The notes beneath the pieces are model-generated. The model had not been told where the DNA came from and searched no databases. It saw only the letters and a list, made by a program, of their open reading frames with translations. A program made the translations under genes and the position numbers. Shown in pieces: positions 1 to 11,200 of a stretch of 64,000 bases of DNA. The DNA is taken from the NCBI RefSeq assembly GCF_964340395.1, contig NC_135568.1, positions 20,483,581-20,547,580 on the forward strand. The letters are read 5' to 3'. Source of the stretch: Glandiceps talaboti. Taxonomy: Eukaryota > Hemichordata > Enteropneusta > Spengelidae. Position 1 is the first letter of the stretch. The number at the start of each line of letters is the position of its first letter.

Positions 1-386
1 ACGCATCATCACAATGACGCTGAAGTTCGAGACCATGACAATGAGCAGAAAGCCAAGTCTAAGATAACAGTTGATTTGGAGGATGGGGTACTGATTCACC
101 AGGAGAAAATGAACAAGTTGACAACTAACTTCAATGACACTGCACACACTGTTGTGCATAGAGATGGTAACCAGATAACTGTTCAATCACCTGAAGGTGT
201 TGGTTACTGTAGCGAAACACATCCCATGTGAAATTGTATGTAAATCCTGAGAATGATACAGCAGTGGAACCACCTGTAGAAGCACCAGTGGATGACCCTA
301 GTAAATCTAATGTGCCACAAGCTGCATGTAGACCAACTCGCACAAGGGAGTTACCCTTGAAATATGATGACTTTATCATGGGATGA
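1..386 (+). mobile_element. Tail of a Ty3/Gypsy-like pol, LTR-retrotransposon fossil
   Basis: Forward frames read like the C-terminal end of a Gypsy-type integrase: a stretch HRDGNQITVQSPEG, then a Pro/Val-rich linker, then a basic end finishing KYDDFIMG and a stop at 384-386. The piece is cut by the window edge and is broken, with about one or two breaks. A short purine-rich run follows at about 395-405 and might be what is left of a polypurine tract. No terminal repeat can be shown. The family call rests on the integrase-tail pattern only. Confidence 0.55.
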
Positions 387-546
387 TACTATTGTAAAGG
401 GGCAGAATAATCCCCTAAATAACACACATATAGTTAATGTGTAGTCCACAACAGCCTGACAGTTATTCTTCAGCATTGAGTAATTTGACTTATCGCTCAG
501 ATTGTTAAGTCATGACTACATTTGTATGTTGTTTCTCCACTTCAGA
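387..546. other. Unassigned stretch between pol fossil and satellite
   Basis: AT-rich sequence with no convincing frame. It could be the start of the fossil element's terminal repeat, but no partner copy is in the window. Confidence 0.4.
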
Positions 547-2745
547 ATTAAAAGTTAAATAACTGTTAGAACTATTTACTGTTAAAAGTTAAATAACTGT
601 TAGAACTATTTACTGTTAAAATTTAAATAACTGTTGGAACTATTTACTGTTAAAAGTTAAAGAACTGTTGGAACTATTTACTATTAAAAGTTGAATAACT
701 GTTGGAACTATTTACTGTTAAAAGTTAAATAACTTGGAAATATTTACTGTTAAAATTTAAATAACTTGGTACTATTTACTGTTAAAATTTAAATAACTTG
801 GTACTATTTACTGTTAAAAGTTAAAGTACTGTTGGAACTATTTACTGTTAAAAGTTAAATAACCATTAGAACTATTTACTGTTAAAAGTAAATAACTGTT
901 GGAACTATTTACTGTTGAAAGTTAAATAACCGTTAGAACTATTTACTGTTAAAGGTTAGAACGCTGTTGAAACTATTTACTGTTAAAGGTTAAAACACTG
1001 TTAGAACTATTTACTGTTAAAAGTAAATAACTGTTGGAACTATTTACTGTTAAAAGTTAAATAACCGTTAGAACTATTTACTGTTAAAAGTAAATAACCG
1101 TTAGAACTATTTACTGTTAAAAGTAAATAACCGTTAGAACTATTTACTGTTAAAAGTTAAATAACCGTTAGAACTATTTACTGTTAAAAGTAAATAACCG
1201 TTAGAACTATTTACTGTTAAAAGTAAATAACTGTTGGAACTATTTACTGTTAAAAGTTAAATAACTGTTGGAACTATTTATTGTTAAAAGTTAAATAACC
1301 GTTAGAACTATTTACTGTTAAAATTTAAATAACTGTTAGAACTATGTACTGTTAAAGGTTAAAACACTGTTGGAACTATTTATTGTTAAAAGTTAAATAA
1401 CTGTTGGAACTATTTACTGTTAAAAGTTAGATAACTGTTGGAACTATTTACTGTTAAAAGTTAGATAACTTGGAACTATTTACTGTTAAAAGTTAAATAA
1501 CTGTTGGAACTATTTACTGTTAAACGTTGAATAACTGTTAGAACTATTTACTGTTAAAAGTTAAAGTACTGTTGGAACTATTTACTGTTAAAAGTTAAAT
1601 AACCGTTAGAACTATTTACTGTTAAAAGTAAATAACTGTTGGAACTATTTACTGTTAAAAGTTAAATAACTGTTAGAACTATTTACTGTTAAAGGTTAAA
1701 ACGCTGTTGAAACTATTTACTGTTAAAGGTTAAAACACTGTTAGAACTATTTACTGTTAAAAGTTAAATAACTGTTAGAACTATGTACTGTTAAAGGTTA
1801 AAACACTGTTAGAACTATGTACTGTTAAAGGTTAAAACACTGTTAGAACTATTTAATGTTCAAGGTTAAAACACTTGGAACTATGTACAGTTAAAAGTTA
1901 AATAACTGTTGGAACTATTTACTGTTGAAAGTTAAATAACTGTTGGAACTATTTACTGTTGAAAGTTAAATAACTGTTGGAACTATGTACTGTTAAAGGT
2001 TAAAACACTGTTAGAACTATTTACTGTTAAAGGATAAAACACTGTTAGAACTATTTATTGTTAAAAGTTAAATAACTTGGAACTATGTACTGTTAAAGGT
2101 TAAAACACTGTTAGAACTATTTACTGTTAAAGGTTAAAACACTGTTGGAACTATTTACTGTTAAAGGTTAAAACACTGTTAGAACTATTTACTGTTAAAG
2201 GTTAAAACACTGTTAGAACTATTTACTGTTAAAGGTTAAAACACTGTTGGAACTATTTACTGTTAAAGGTTAAAACACTGTTAGAACTATTTACTGTTAA
2301 AGGTTAAAACACTGTTAGAACTATTTACTGTTAAAAGTTACATAACTGTTAGAACTATTTACTGTTAAAGGTTAAAACACTGTTAGAACTATTTACTGTT
2401 AAAGGTTAAAACACTGTTAGAACTATTTACTGTTAAAAGTTAAATAACCGTTAGAACTATTTACTGTTAAAAGTTACATAACTGTTAGAACTATTTACTG
2501 TTAAAGGTTAAAACACTGTTAGAACTATTTACTGTTAAAAGTTAAATAACTGTTAGAACTATTTACTGTTAAAATTTAAATAACTGTTAGAACTATGTAC
2601 TGTTAAAGGTTAAAACACTGTTGGAACTATTTATTGTTAAAAGTTAAATAACTGTTGGAACTATTTACTGTTAAAATTAAAATAACTGTTGGAACTATTT
2701 ACTATTAAAAGTTAGATAATTGTTGAAAGCTAAAGAACTGTAAGT
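547..2745. repeat. 34-bp minisatellite array, about 64 copies
   Basis: Tandem units of about 34 bp built on AACTGTTAGAACTATTTACT followed by GTTAAAAGTTAAAT. Two main variants alternate: one with AAAAGTTAAATAAC and one with AAAGGTTAAAACAC. Variants with 33 or shorter units (TAACTTGGAAC) occur. Long frames are absent. The array ends next to a LINE fragment. Confidence 0.95.
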
Positions 2746-2769
2746 TGTTAATACACAGTCTTTCTGTTA

Positions 2770-3480
2770 GTCAACATGGGTTTATGGAAACCGTTCTATC
2801 CAAACATAGTTGAAACTTGAATACACAGATTTCCTTGCTAGTGCCATTAACAATCGTGGTCAAGTCAATGCTGTTTATACTGGTTTCTGCAAGGCACTTG
2901 GTCACAAACTACTTCTGTATAAATTAGAGCATTGTGGCTTTAACAGATCTTATCTAGCTAGCAGGCAGCAATGGGTCATCGTGGAAGGGCAATCCTCCCC
3001 TGGAATCCTATAACATCTGGTGTCCCCCAGGTGTCAACAAGGGAGGACTCTGTCCTCCTTCAAGAAGACCTTTCTCGTCTATATCATTGGTGTCTTGATT
3101 GGAAAATGGTACTAAATATTAGAAAATGCTTTATCATTTCGTTTACGAATAAGAAAAAGCCATTTCATTTTTACTTGGCAATATATACTTACCTACAATT
3201 TAAGCTATAAGGAGTATATCTCACCTATTGTCAACAAAGATTTTAGAATGTTGGGTTCAATAAAAAGAAGTTGTAATTATTTCTCTTGCATTTGTTCTCT
3301 TAAAACTCTGTGTTACCTATGTCAGAAATATTCTGGAATATGGCTCAATCGCTTTGTCTCCTTGGCAAAAGAAATCACAGGCTATCTTTGAAAGGATTCA
3401 GGAAAAATTCATCAAATTTTTTTGTTGTAAAACTGGGATAACTTTTAACCATCATAATAATGCACATTTATGCGATTTTT
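2770..3480 (+). mobile_element. LINE reverse-transcriptase fragment, decayed
   Basis: Pieces of a non-LTR reverse transcriptase can be read on the plus strand: an N-terminal QHGF-like region just before 2800, then LEYTDFLASAINNRGQV (the region before the first catalytic Asp), GHKLLLYKLEHCGF, RQQWVIVEGQSS and TSGVPQ. After a deletion that removes the YADD/FADD region it continues with LLQEDLSRLYHWCLDWKMVLN, one frame as far as about 3210. Further downstream, in another frame, are RNILEYGSIAL and ERIQEKFIKFFC (about 3320-3420), the C-terminal region found in Jockey/CR1-grade LINEs. Several frame changes and at least one internal deletion make it a dead copy. Both ends are unclear. Confidence 0.75.
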
Positions 3481-4135
3481 GTACTTAGTTTATATCATGG
3501 ACACATATCAGTCAAAACTGGAACACATTCATACACACATGACAGAATTAAACCGACTTCCTTTGCCACCAACCCCACCTTCTAATTTTCATGTCTGTAA
3601 TGACATGCTATATAGTATATCAATTTCTGAGTAACTCAGGATCACTGAGTAACACCGGATCAAAAAATCAAGAGTCAAACATTAAAAAGTTTATAACTTA
3701 AAACAGTGTAGAATATAGAATATATAAGGTAGTATATATATACACGTACAAGAGGTATCAGGAAGACGTTTCAGCAGTTTAACAACACCTTGATTGTCTA
3801 TTGAATGCTGTTTGACGGTTTTTGATCGTGCGTTTAATTTGAAGTATGAAGTCAATGTCTCAGTAAGTTGTATCATTGACCCTACTCGTGTCTATGACGG
3901 TATGATATGAACATGGACCTATTATTGAGGACCAGGCCGGGATAAGGACGATGTCAGAACACTGAATCTGTAACTTCCTTTTCAATCTATTTCAAGTATT
4001 TGTTCATGATTTACTTTTCCTATGAAGACTAAAAGTTTATCGTGTAACGTAAGAGCATTACTTCCATGGTACGAGTTATTACAAAAGTCTATCTTACAAA
4101 TACGTAACATAAAATCGACTTGGTGTACTTTGAAC
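3481..4135. other. No gene recognised
   Basis: AT-rich intergenic DNA. The short frames here have no recognisable motif. Part may be further decayed LINE 3' sequence. Confidence 0.5.
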
Positions 4136-4276
4136 TAGTCCTGCTTGCAAACGGTGTACGGGGCGCGATACTGACAATGTCCCTAGACGATGTATGGGAC
4201 TAGAATACTGACATATGTCCCCTCGCCTCAAGGGACAAGTCGAGTTCCAATTTTACTCCGTCTGCAAGCAGGACTA
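4136..4276. mobile_element. Small MITE with about 23-bp TIRs and a 9-bp target duplication
   Basis: The two ends are inverted copies: TAGTCCTGCTTGCAAACGG at 4136 and its near-complement ending at 4276. The flanks match for nine bases with one mismatch (ACTTTGAAC before, ACTTTAAAC after), as expected for a target-site duplication. The 141-bp length, lack of coding and 9-bp duplication fit a Mutator-like (or, less well, 8-bp hAT) miniature element. The superfamily is inferred from duplication length only. Confidence 0.65.
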
Positions 4277-4299
4277 ACTTTAAACATGAACGACATATT

Positions 4300-7200
4300 A
4301 TGATCATACTAACTTGTCTTGTCTTGTCTTGTCCATTACTGTACAAAACGCCAGATGTGGCTATACACGTACAGTTCGTCATGCATCACACTTTCAATTT
4401 TTCCCTTATTCCACATTGAGATTGACTAGTGATTTAAAAACTGCCACATCTTTTGCTGCTTTTGTACTTGGTGGTAATGAGTTCCATAGAGGTATAGTAC
4501 GTGGGTATAGTGAATAGTGATAACAATCTTTATTGGAGCGAATGGTATTGTAGTTTAACTTCTGTGTTTGACGGGTGTTGTGTTTGGTTTGGTTTTCTTG
4601 ATGAAGGTGTTTTATATTTGTAGGGGTGATTCCGTGTGTTTCTTTGAAAATTGTGACGAGTCTTGACTTAGTTCTTCTATTCTGTAGTGATTCCCAGTCT
4701 AGAGTTTTTAGTATGGCTGTGATGCTTGTTGTGCGTCTGTAGTCATTGGTAACGAATCTGGCTGCTCTCCTTTGTACTTTTTCAAGTTGTTCCTGATGAG
4801 TTTTCTGGTATGGATCCCAGATTGTACTACAGTACTCAAGTCTGGGTCGAACTAGTGTTTTGTAGGCTATTTCCTTTGTGTTCCTGGAGCAGTTCCAAAG
4901 GTTCCTTTTGAGTAAACCAAGTATGCTGTTTGCTTTGTTTGTGGTTTGGTGAATGTGCTGGGCCCATGAAAGGTTGCTTGATAGTTGTATTCCTAGGTAT
5001 GGATGATGTTCTACTTTCTGAAGGATGTTATTGTTCATGTGATACTGGTATGGAGTGAACTTTTTCTTGTGTGTTACGTGCATAATGAAACATTTTGATG
5101 TGTTGAACTTCATTTGCCATCTTTTTTCCCAGTTGCATAGGGAGTTTATATCATTTTGTAGTATTTCAGTATCAGCTGGAGTATTGATTTCTCTGTACAC
5201 AATTAGGTCATCTGCAAACAGTCTTACATGTGAATTAACATAATCAGGTAAGTCGTTAATGTATGTGAGGAACAGTAGAGGGCCAAGCACGGTCCCCTGG
5301 GGAACACCGGAGATGACTGCTGTATGAGATGAAGACTGTCCGTCGATGACTACTCTTTGATGACGTTTGGTGAGGAAGTTTTCTATCCATAGCTTGGTAC
5401 TGGTTCTTACTCCAAAATGGTCAACTTTAGCAAGTAGTCGTTGGTGGGGGACCATATCGAAGGCTTTGCTAAAATCCATTATACACAGGTCTACTTGCCC
5501 ACGCTGGTCTAAGATTTTTGCAAGGTCATCAATCAAGCCTGTGAGTTGTGTTTCACATGAACGTCCACTTCTGAATCCGTGTTGTCTATCGCAGAGTATG
5601 GAGTACTTTTCGAAATGGTTCATTATGTTGCTATGTATAATATGTTCCAGTTGTTTACAAGCGATACTAGTGAGTGATACCGGTCTATAGTTACTTGGAA
5701 GAGATCTCTCCCCTTTCTTGTGGATTGGTGAAACATTTGCATTTAACCAGTCTTTTGGTAGGGTTCCTGTTGATATTGATTTCTGGTAGATTTTTTGTAA
5801 TATGGGTGCAATACTTGTGGCGCATTCTTTGAGTATTCTTGCGGGTATGTTGTCCGGTCCTGATGCTTTGTTTACTTTCAGATTTTTGAGCAATTTTTCT
5901 ATTCCTATAGTTGTGATTGTGATGTCTGGCATTTTTGGGATCTTGCTAATGCCTAAGTTTGGGATGCAGGTAAGATCTTCATTTGTGAAGACGGAGCAAA
6001 ACTGATTATTTAGGATTTCAGCCTTTTCCTTTGCGCTAGATGCTATGCGGCCCATGCTGGACAGTGGCGAGACACCAATGACATCTCTGCGGAGCGCTTT
6101 GATGTAGTTCCAGAATGGTTTGGTGTTATCTGTCTGGAGGCTTTGACCAATGGTATTTATGTGTTCTTGTCGCAGTTTTCTCATCTGTTTGTCGTTTCGT
6201 CTTCTTAGTTCTTTGAATTTGTCCCATAATATAAAGTTTCCGGTCTTTCTTGCTTTGTCATATAGTTTGCGTTTTTTCCTGATATTTCTTTTAAGAGTAG
6301 AATTTATCCATGGTACGTTTGGTTTAGATGAAGTTATTTTTGAAGGTATATTGTCATTCATTGCTGTCTGAATTTTATCTGAGAACTGGTTCCAGAGTTC
6401 GTCTATATTCAACTGGTTTACTATGTCTTCAGTAAGGCTACTGTTAAGAGCATCGAGTTCATTTGACATCTTGTTAAAGTCGGCTTTATGATATAGGTAC
6501 ACTTTCCGTTTTGGTAACTTGACAATTTTTGGCTTGATAGAAGCATGTAAGACAACAATGTCATGGTCACTTATGCCAGGCTTTATCTGGATGCTGTTTA
6601 CAAAAGTGGGGTTGTTGGTAAAACACAGGTCTAAGATACTATTTTCTCTGGTTGGTTCTAATACCATCTGTTGCAAATTATTGTTCATGGTGATGTCGAT
6701 CATAGCTTTGCTGGGTCCAGGGTATCTACCACAGGGTTTGAATGAATTTGAGTGCCAATCAACATCTGGTAAGTTGAAGTCTCCTAGTATCCAGACTGAT
6801 GCATTTTTTGGTATGACTTCTAATGAGTTTTCTAGAAGACGTACATACTCAGGACCTGTCTTCTGTGAGCGATAGAAAGCGCCTATGAACATTGGTGCAA
6901 TACCGTTTACATGGATGCTAATCCATTTCATTTCACAGTCAACTTGATCGAGGTGATGTTCGTCTTGGGCAATGAGATTATTTTTAACTGCAACAAATAC
7001 TCCTCCATGGTAATCATTATTTATTGTCCTGTCTTTGCGGAATACATTGAAGTTTGCAGGAAAGATTTCACCACTATTAATGTCACTATGAAGCCAAGAT
7101 TCAGTTCCAACAACTATATCTGGGTCTTCTTCCTGTAGGAGGTACTGAAAACCAGCAAGTTTTGCGCGTACACTCTGGCAATTTACATTGATGATTTTGA

Positions 7201-7900
7201 GGGGATGTATTTTGGATTTTGCCTTACGAGGCTTTGGTTTATTTACTTTGGTCGTCTTTGTAGTTGTGGTTCTATTAGTTGGGCTAGATGTCTTGATTGG
7301 GTTTATATTGCTTAGATCTGATGGTAGACTGTCAATGGTATCATCTTCACTGATGTCAGATAATGTATCAAAGCTATTCATGGTTTCTATATCACACATA
7401 TCAATGAAGTATGAAGAGTGAAAGTTCGGTAGGCCACAGTCACAGCAGAGCCAAGTATAGGATGGGTGTGCAGTAAGGGTGTTGTACACTTCATCATTCA
7501 TACTGAGACAGTATTTATGAAACCAGTTGTCACATTGTTCACACTGGATGCATTCTTGTCCCCATCTGGCAGCGGATTTGCATATTTGGCATGGATATTT
7601 CAATTTATAAGACTTGGGTCCTGGGTGTGGGTTTATGTCCCCAGCAAGTAGCAATAACAGAGATAATCTTGTACTACGGTTAAGTTTGTGTATAGTAAAA
7701 TATCTTAAATAACGATTACTATTTGTGACTTGTAGAGAGACATGGAACAGACTCACCGGATCTTTGTGCAAGGTGTCACCTGTTGGAGCGGTCCAGTGTT
7801 CAATCTCTATCTTGTGATAATGGCCTAGTTGTTGGTGGTTCACACTTAGTAGACGTACACCAATTAATAAAATGGTTGAGAGTAGTGTCGTATAATAACT
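4300..7900 (-). mobile_element. Near-complete CR1-type LINE
   Basis: Minus-strand non-LTR retrotransposon. Its single long frame (4406-7843) is described separately. Past the stop, the element appears to end in a short 5-bp tandem tail (GACAA on the minus strand, about 4315-4332), the kind of microsatellite end typical of CR1/L2 elements. The 5' boundary is not defined. It lies between the frame start and the NDUFB3 promoter, and I found no clear target-site duplication. Confidence 0.85.
4406..7843 (-). CDS. LINE ORF: PHD finger, AP-like endonuclease and reverse transcriptase
   Basis: An uninterrupted 1,145-residue frame. In order: a hydrophobic run with a 2A-like motif AGDINPHPGP (residues 67-76; the classic form is D-V/I-E-x-N-P-G-P, so this is a variant); a PHD-type zinc finger (about 85-136; C85-x2-C88, C101-x2-C104, H109-x2-C112, C133-x2-C136); an endonuclease/exonuclease/phosphatase domain (about 215-430) with TESWLH, GDFNLPDVDW and a terminal SDHD; and a reverse transcriptase (about 640-940) with SNYRPVSL, MDFSKAFD, SGVPQGTVLGPLLF and the catalytic FADD near residue 878. 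The C-terminal region ends with the YPRTIPLWNSLP-type motif seen in CR1-like elements. It nicks target DNA and copies its own RNA there. The start Met is a guess; the true N-terminus may differ. The intact frame suggests a recent insertion. Confidence 0.9.
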   Translation of the reverse strand: MNHQQLGHYHKIEIEHWTAPTGDTLHKDPVSLFHVSLQVTNSNRYLRYFTIHKLNRSTRLSLLLLLAGDINPHPGPKSYKLKYPCQICKSAARWGQECIQCEQCDNWFHKYCLSMNDEVYNTLTAHPSYTWLCCDCGLPNFHSSYFIDMCDIETMNSFDTLSDISEDDTIDSLPSDLSNINPIKTSSPTNRTTTTKTTKVNKPKPRKAKSKIHPLKIINVNCQSVRAKLAGFQYLLQEEDPDIVVGTESWLHSDINSGEIFPANFNVFRKDRTINNDYHGGVFVAVKNNLIAQDEHHLDQVDCEMKWISIHVNGIAPMFIGAFYRSQKTGPEYVRLLENSLEVIPKNASVWILGDFNLPDVDWHSNSFKPCGRYPGPSKAMIDITMNNNLQQMVLEPTRENSILDLCFTNNPTFVNSIQIKPGISDHDIVVLHASIKPKIVKLPKRKVYLYHKADFNKMSNELDALNSSLTEDIVNQLNIDELWNQFSDKIQTAMNDNIPSKITSSKPNVPWINSTLKRNIRKKRKLYDKARKTGNFILWDKFKELRRRNDKQMRKLRQEHINTIGQSLQTDNTKPFWNYIKALRRDVIGVSPLSSMGRIASSAKEKAEILNNQFCSVFTNEDLTCIPNLGISKIPKMPDITITTIGIEKLLKNLKVNKASGPDNIPARILKECATSIAPILQKIYQKSISTGTLPKDWLNANVSPIHKKGERSLPSNYRPVSLTSIACKQLEHIIHSNIMNHFEKYSILCDRQHGFRSGRSCETQLTGLIDDLAKILDQRGQVDLCIMDFSKAFDMVPHQRLLAKVDHFGVRTSTKLWIENFLTKRHQRVVIDGQSSSHTAVISGVPQGTVLGPLLFLTYINDLPDYVNSHVRLFADDLIVYREINTPADTEILQNDINSLCNWEKRWQMKFNTSKCFIMHVTHKKKFTPYQYHMNNNILQKVEHHPYLGIQLSSNLSWAQHIHQTTNKANSILGLLKRNLWNCSRNTKEIAYKTLVRPRLEYCSTIWDPYQKTHQEQLEKVQRRAARFVTNDYRRTTSITAILKTLDWESLQNRRTKSRLVTIFKETHGITPTNIKHLHQENQTKHNTRQTQKLNYNTIRSNKDCYHYSLYPRTIPLWNSLPPSTKAAKDVAVFKSLVNLNVE

Positions 7901-8025
7901 AGTTTCAAAGACTTACCGTTAACCGTTATAGTATCGAACGTCTCCGATGGTGTGTCTAAAAGGCCATATTTAACAATTTTTGGGGCACACTGCGACGTTT
8001 CTACCATGGGGAATCCCCACTCGAA

Positions 8026-8041
8026 TGACGTCAACTTCCGT
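8026..8041 (+). promoter_or_regulatory. CRE and ETS/GABP motifs in the NDUFB3 promoter
   Basis: A perfect palindromic CRE, TGACGTCA (8026-8033), is followed at once by ACTTCCGT (8034-8041), an ETS/GABP (NRF-2) site on the minus strand. They lie about 142 bp before the NDUFB3 start codon. CREB/ATF and GABP sites are well known in promoters of nuclear respiratory genes. Function here is inferred from motif and position. Confidence 0.55.
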
Positions 8042-8174
8042 GTTTCACTTTTGTATGGTCTCGGAAAGTTCGAGAGCTACAACTCTCGTGAGAATTCGTG
8101 GACGGACTGTACCCTATTACTACTACTAGTACACTCTGACAGGAGAGCGGTAGCGGTAAGAGGCGAGTGAAGAT

Positions 8175-8293
8175 ATGGCGAAATTGCCGTATGATATCCC
8201 CGACTGGAAAAAATGGAGGGTCCAGGATGTACCGGAGTTAAAAGAAGTAGAAGATGTACTTGCGAAGAAAGGGTTAAAAGATCCATGGTTGAG
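8175..8293 (+). CDS. NDUFB3: NDUFB3 exon 1
   Basis: Codes residues 1-39 and two bases of Arg40. Donor GTAGGC starts at 8294. Confidence 0.93.
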
Positions 8294-11200
8294 GTAGGCG
8301 TACGTTACGTTGTTTGTGTACTCGTGCCTCAGATTGTGTATGTGTTCGTTCGTGTATAATATGATACTTGATAATATATTTATATTTTCTGACAAAAAGC
8401 AACTATCTAGTTTACTATAATTAGCTCAGCAAAGTATATCATTTATGTAGGCATTACATTTTTATGGCTAGCAAATGTCAAAGAACTTTGTTTTAAGTGA
8501 AAATGATCGAGTGCAGACACTTGCATTGTAACTGTAGGGTTAGGGATATCCAGCTGTTTTACACAGTCTGCATGTGCATGTACCATACCAGTCACTTGTG
8601 AGCTAATATTCAAGGCTGGTCATAACACAAAATGACGACGTTGTTAGGTATTTGCGAATATTCAAAAAATACAGTCACTGGTGTTTGCACTGAGAAACGC
8701 TATTGTTATTTTATATCGTTATATTGGTATTTTTTTAATATTCCTAATATGGTACCTAATAATGCAATCTGATTAAAATCTGATGTTAGATAGGCTGGTT
8801 TTCCTGTATTTACCTTTATTCCATCGTTATTGCGTCTTTTACGTTAGTTTTTTTTTTTCCTGGGCGAACGCCTTTCCAAGGAAAGGCGTTCGCCCAGGAA
8901 AAAAAAAACTAACGTAAAAGACGCAATAACTATGGAATAAAGGTAAATACAGGAAAACCAGCCTATCTAACATCAGATTTTAATCAGATTGCTAATAATG
9001 CCATTATTTGAACCATCCTTGTCGCATTGGTGTGTACACTAACAGTTCAAATGGAGATTACAACATTTTTATTATCCAAATCTTCTGAATCACATGTTTT
9101 AGTTGGTGATAGCCATCCTGAAGCCCTCATGGGTGATGGATCACTTCATCCCAATTTGAACTCTCCCCAATTCAGGGCATCTGATTTGTTGGCCGATTGC
9201 TTGTTTTTATATTTTATTGTGTGTTTAACATTAAAAAAATCTGGTTTTCTTACCAGAACGATGGCGGGATAAACCAATATTGTGTGTATGTTGGTTAAGG
9301 AGGGGCGTTTGAATTAACCCAGCAATTGAGAATTACAAAAAATGCCAATTTGGTGACTTTGAGCAGGGTGTTCAATAGTCAAATACCCATATACATTGTA
9401 GATGTCAAATCACTTAACAGCTGATTTATTGCAAATATTTTACTGTTGTCAGAGTGAAATCAACTCATGTCAAATCAACTCCTTTTTGAGAATGAGGACA
9501 AACCTGTACGACAGTGTGATCTCTAAGCCATTTAACACATCACTGATGCACACAATTTCTAGTGACACACCAAAATTTGGTGTTCCCCCCATCTCTTACT
9601 ATGTTTTTCTCATTTTGACTCACAACAACAAAATTTGACTATTGTTACTTCAACTTAGAGGGCACACTGCTGTACGAAATATTATCTGGCATACACACTG
9701 ATTCATTCGCTTGGGGGTTTGATTGTGCAGTAGCCTTCAAATATGGGAAAGTATGTGCACTATAGCTAGTTGTTGTGCTCCAAAATGTGCAGGTGACACA
9801 CTCATCTGAGTTGTACTTATAGATGAACGTACATTTTACCTTATCACTTCACTTATCCACTCATACTTTTACCTTTTTACACTTGTAATTCATGGAAATT
9901 TCTGTAGATATATCATTTTTTCTTCCGTAAGAAAGAGATATATTAGTGGAAGAAAGTTACACTGTCGACAGTTGCTCGCGCCTTTTTTTCCTACGTCTTA
10001 TCTAAACTCCGATCCGGCGCAACACTACTATAATCGCATACTGATATCGAGGGCCGAAGGCCTGAGTGATCGAGGGCTGAAGGCCCAAGCGACTGTTGTC
10101 CCTTGCCGCGCCCTCATGTGATGACAATAGAGACATTTTTATTGTAGACTATTTGACATTTAGGTCATAGTTCACAAAGCTTCTCAATCAAAATGAACAT
10201 GGTGTAGTTACCAAGCGAGTCAACATATCGAGACACATTGGAGAAACTTGGATACTCACACTTGAAAGACTTTCAGAGAAGAATTATAGATGCCTATGTC
10301 TCTGGGAAAGATGTTTTCATTAGTGTACTGACAGGAAGTGGCAAGTTCATAGCCTATGAAGCCCGGGCTATGAAGTCGCTCCGATTATGGAAGTATATAT
10401 GGTTATACTTCCATGCTCCGATCATTCTTGATACAGCTAACAACGTCTGCAACACCATTATCCTAGTAGTATCCCCATTGATACAATGATAGCGCTAATA
10501 TAATCCCGTATATAAACGGCGAAGGCCCTTTTATTTGTGGTAATTTTGCTAAACAATAGGGTGGTAACAACTTAGCGATAGCTTCTGCTAAACTGCAGTT
10601 ATGCACGTGTTCCGACCATTGACACATACCGTACTGTGACCAAGTCATTATGAATATATGACGTGTGCAATTACTGCATTCGTCTTCAATAAGAATGGAA
10701 ATCTGAGGTACATTTCTCAAAATTACTTTCGGTCAGACGTCAGAAAAGGTACGCCGATTTTGCCGTTGACAACTTTACGCAGCTGTCAATCAACATGTAG
10801 TACACACAAACGAACTAATCCTAATGATGCTTACATTTATCTCCAAAATAAACAAGATAGTCAATAGCTGAAAATCACGATAGTGTGCCATATACATGTG
10901 TACACGATTACAAAAAGTAAATTTGTCATTGACATCAAATCTAGTCATCTTCTTTGCTTGAAACCAAGTTATATGAACACATGGAGTACAGATATTCTCT
11001 GTGTCTGGAAAAATGACCAATCCCAATCAGATTGGGCAAACAACGCCTCGACCGCCTCTCTCTGATCTTCGGTGACAATATTTGACATCTTTAAAACTCA
11101 TCCTGACTGCAAGTTCAGACTGACATACTGTTCTAAACTCTGACTGCACAGTTTATAACATGTTAGTACTTGTCTGTGGTTTTACCATCATTTCACATCC

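Noticed and set aside
547-2745. Regular short repeats resembling a CRISPR array
   Set aside because: Units are head-to-tail with no unique spacers, and the window is clearly animal nuclear DNA with introns and LINEs.
4500-7651. Plus-strand frames of 60-118 residues opposite the LINE
   Set aside because: Antisense shadows of the intact minus-strand LINE frame; no independent motifs.
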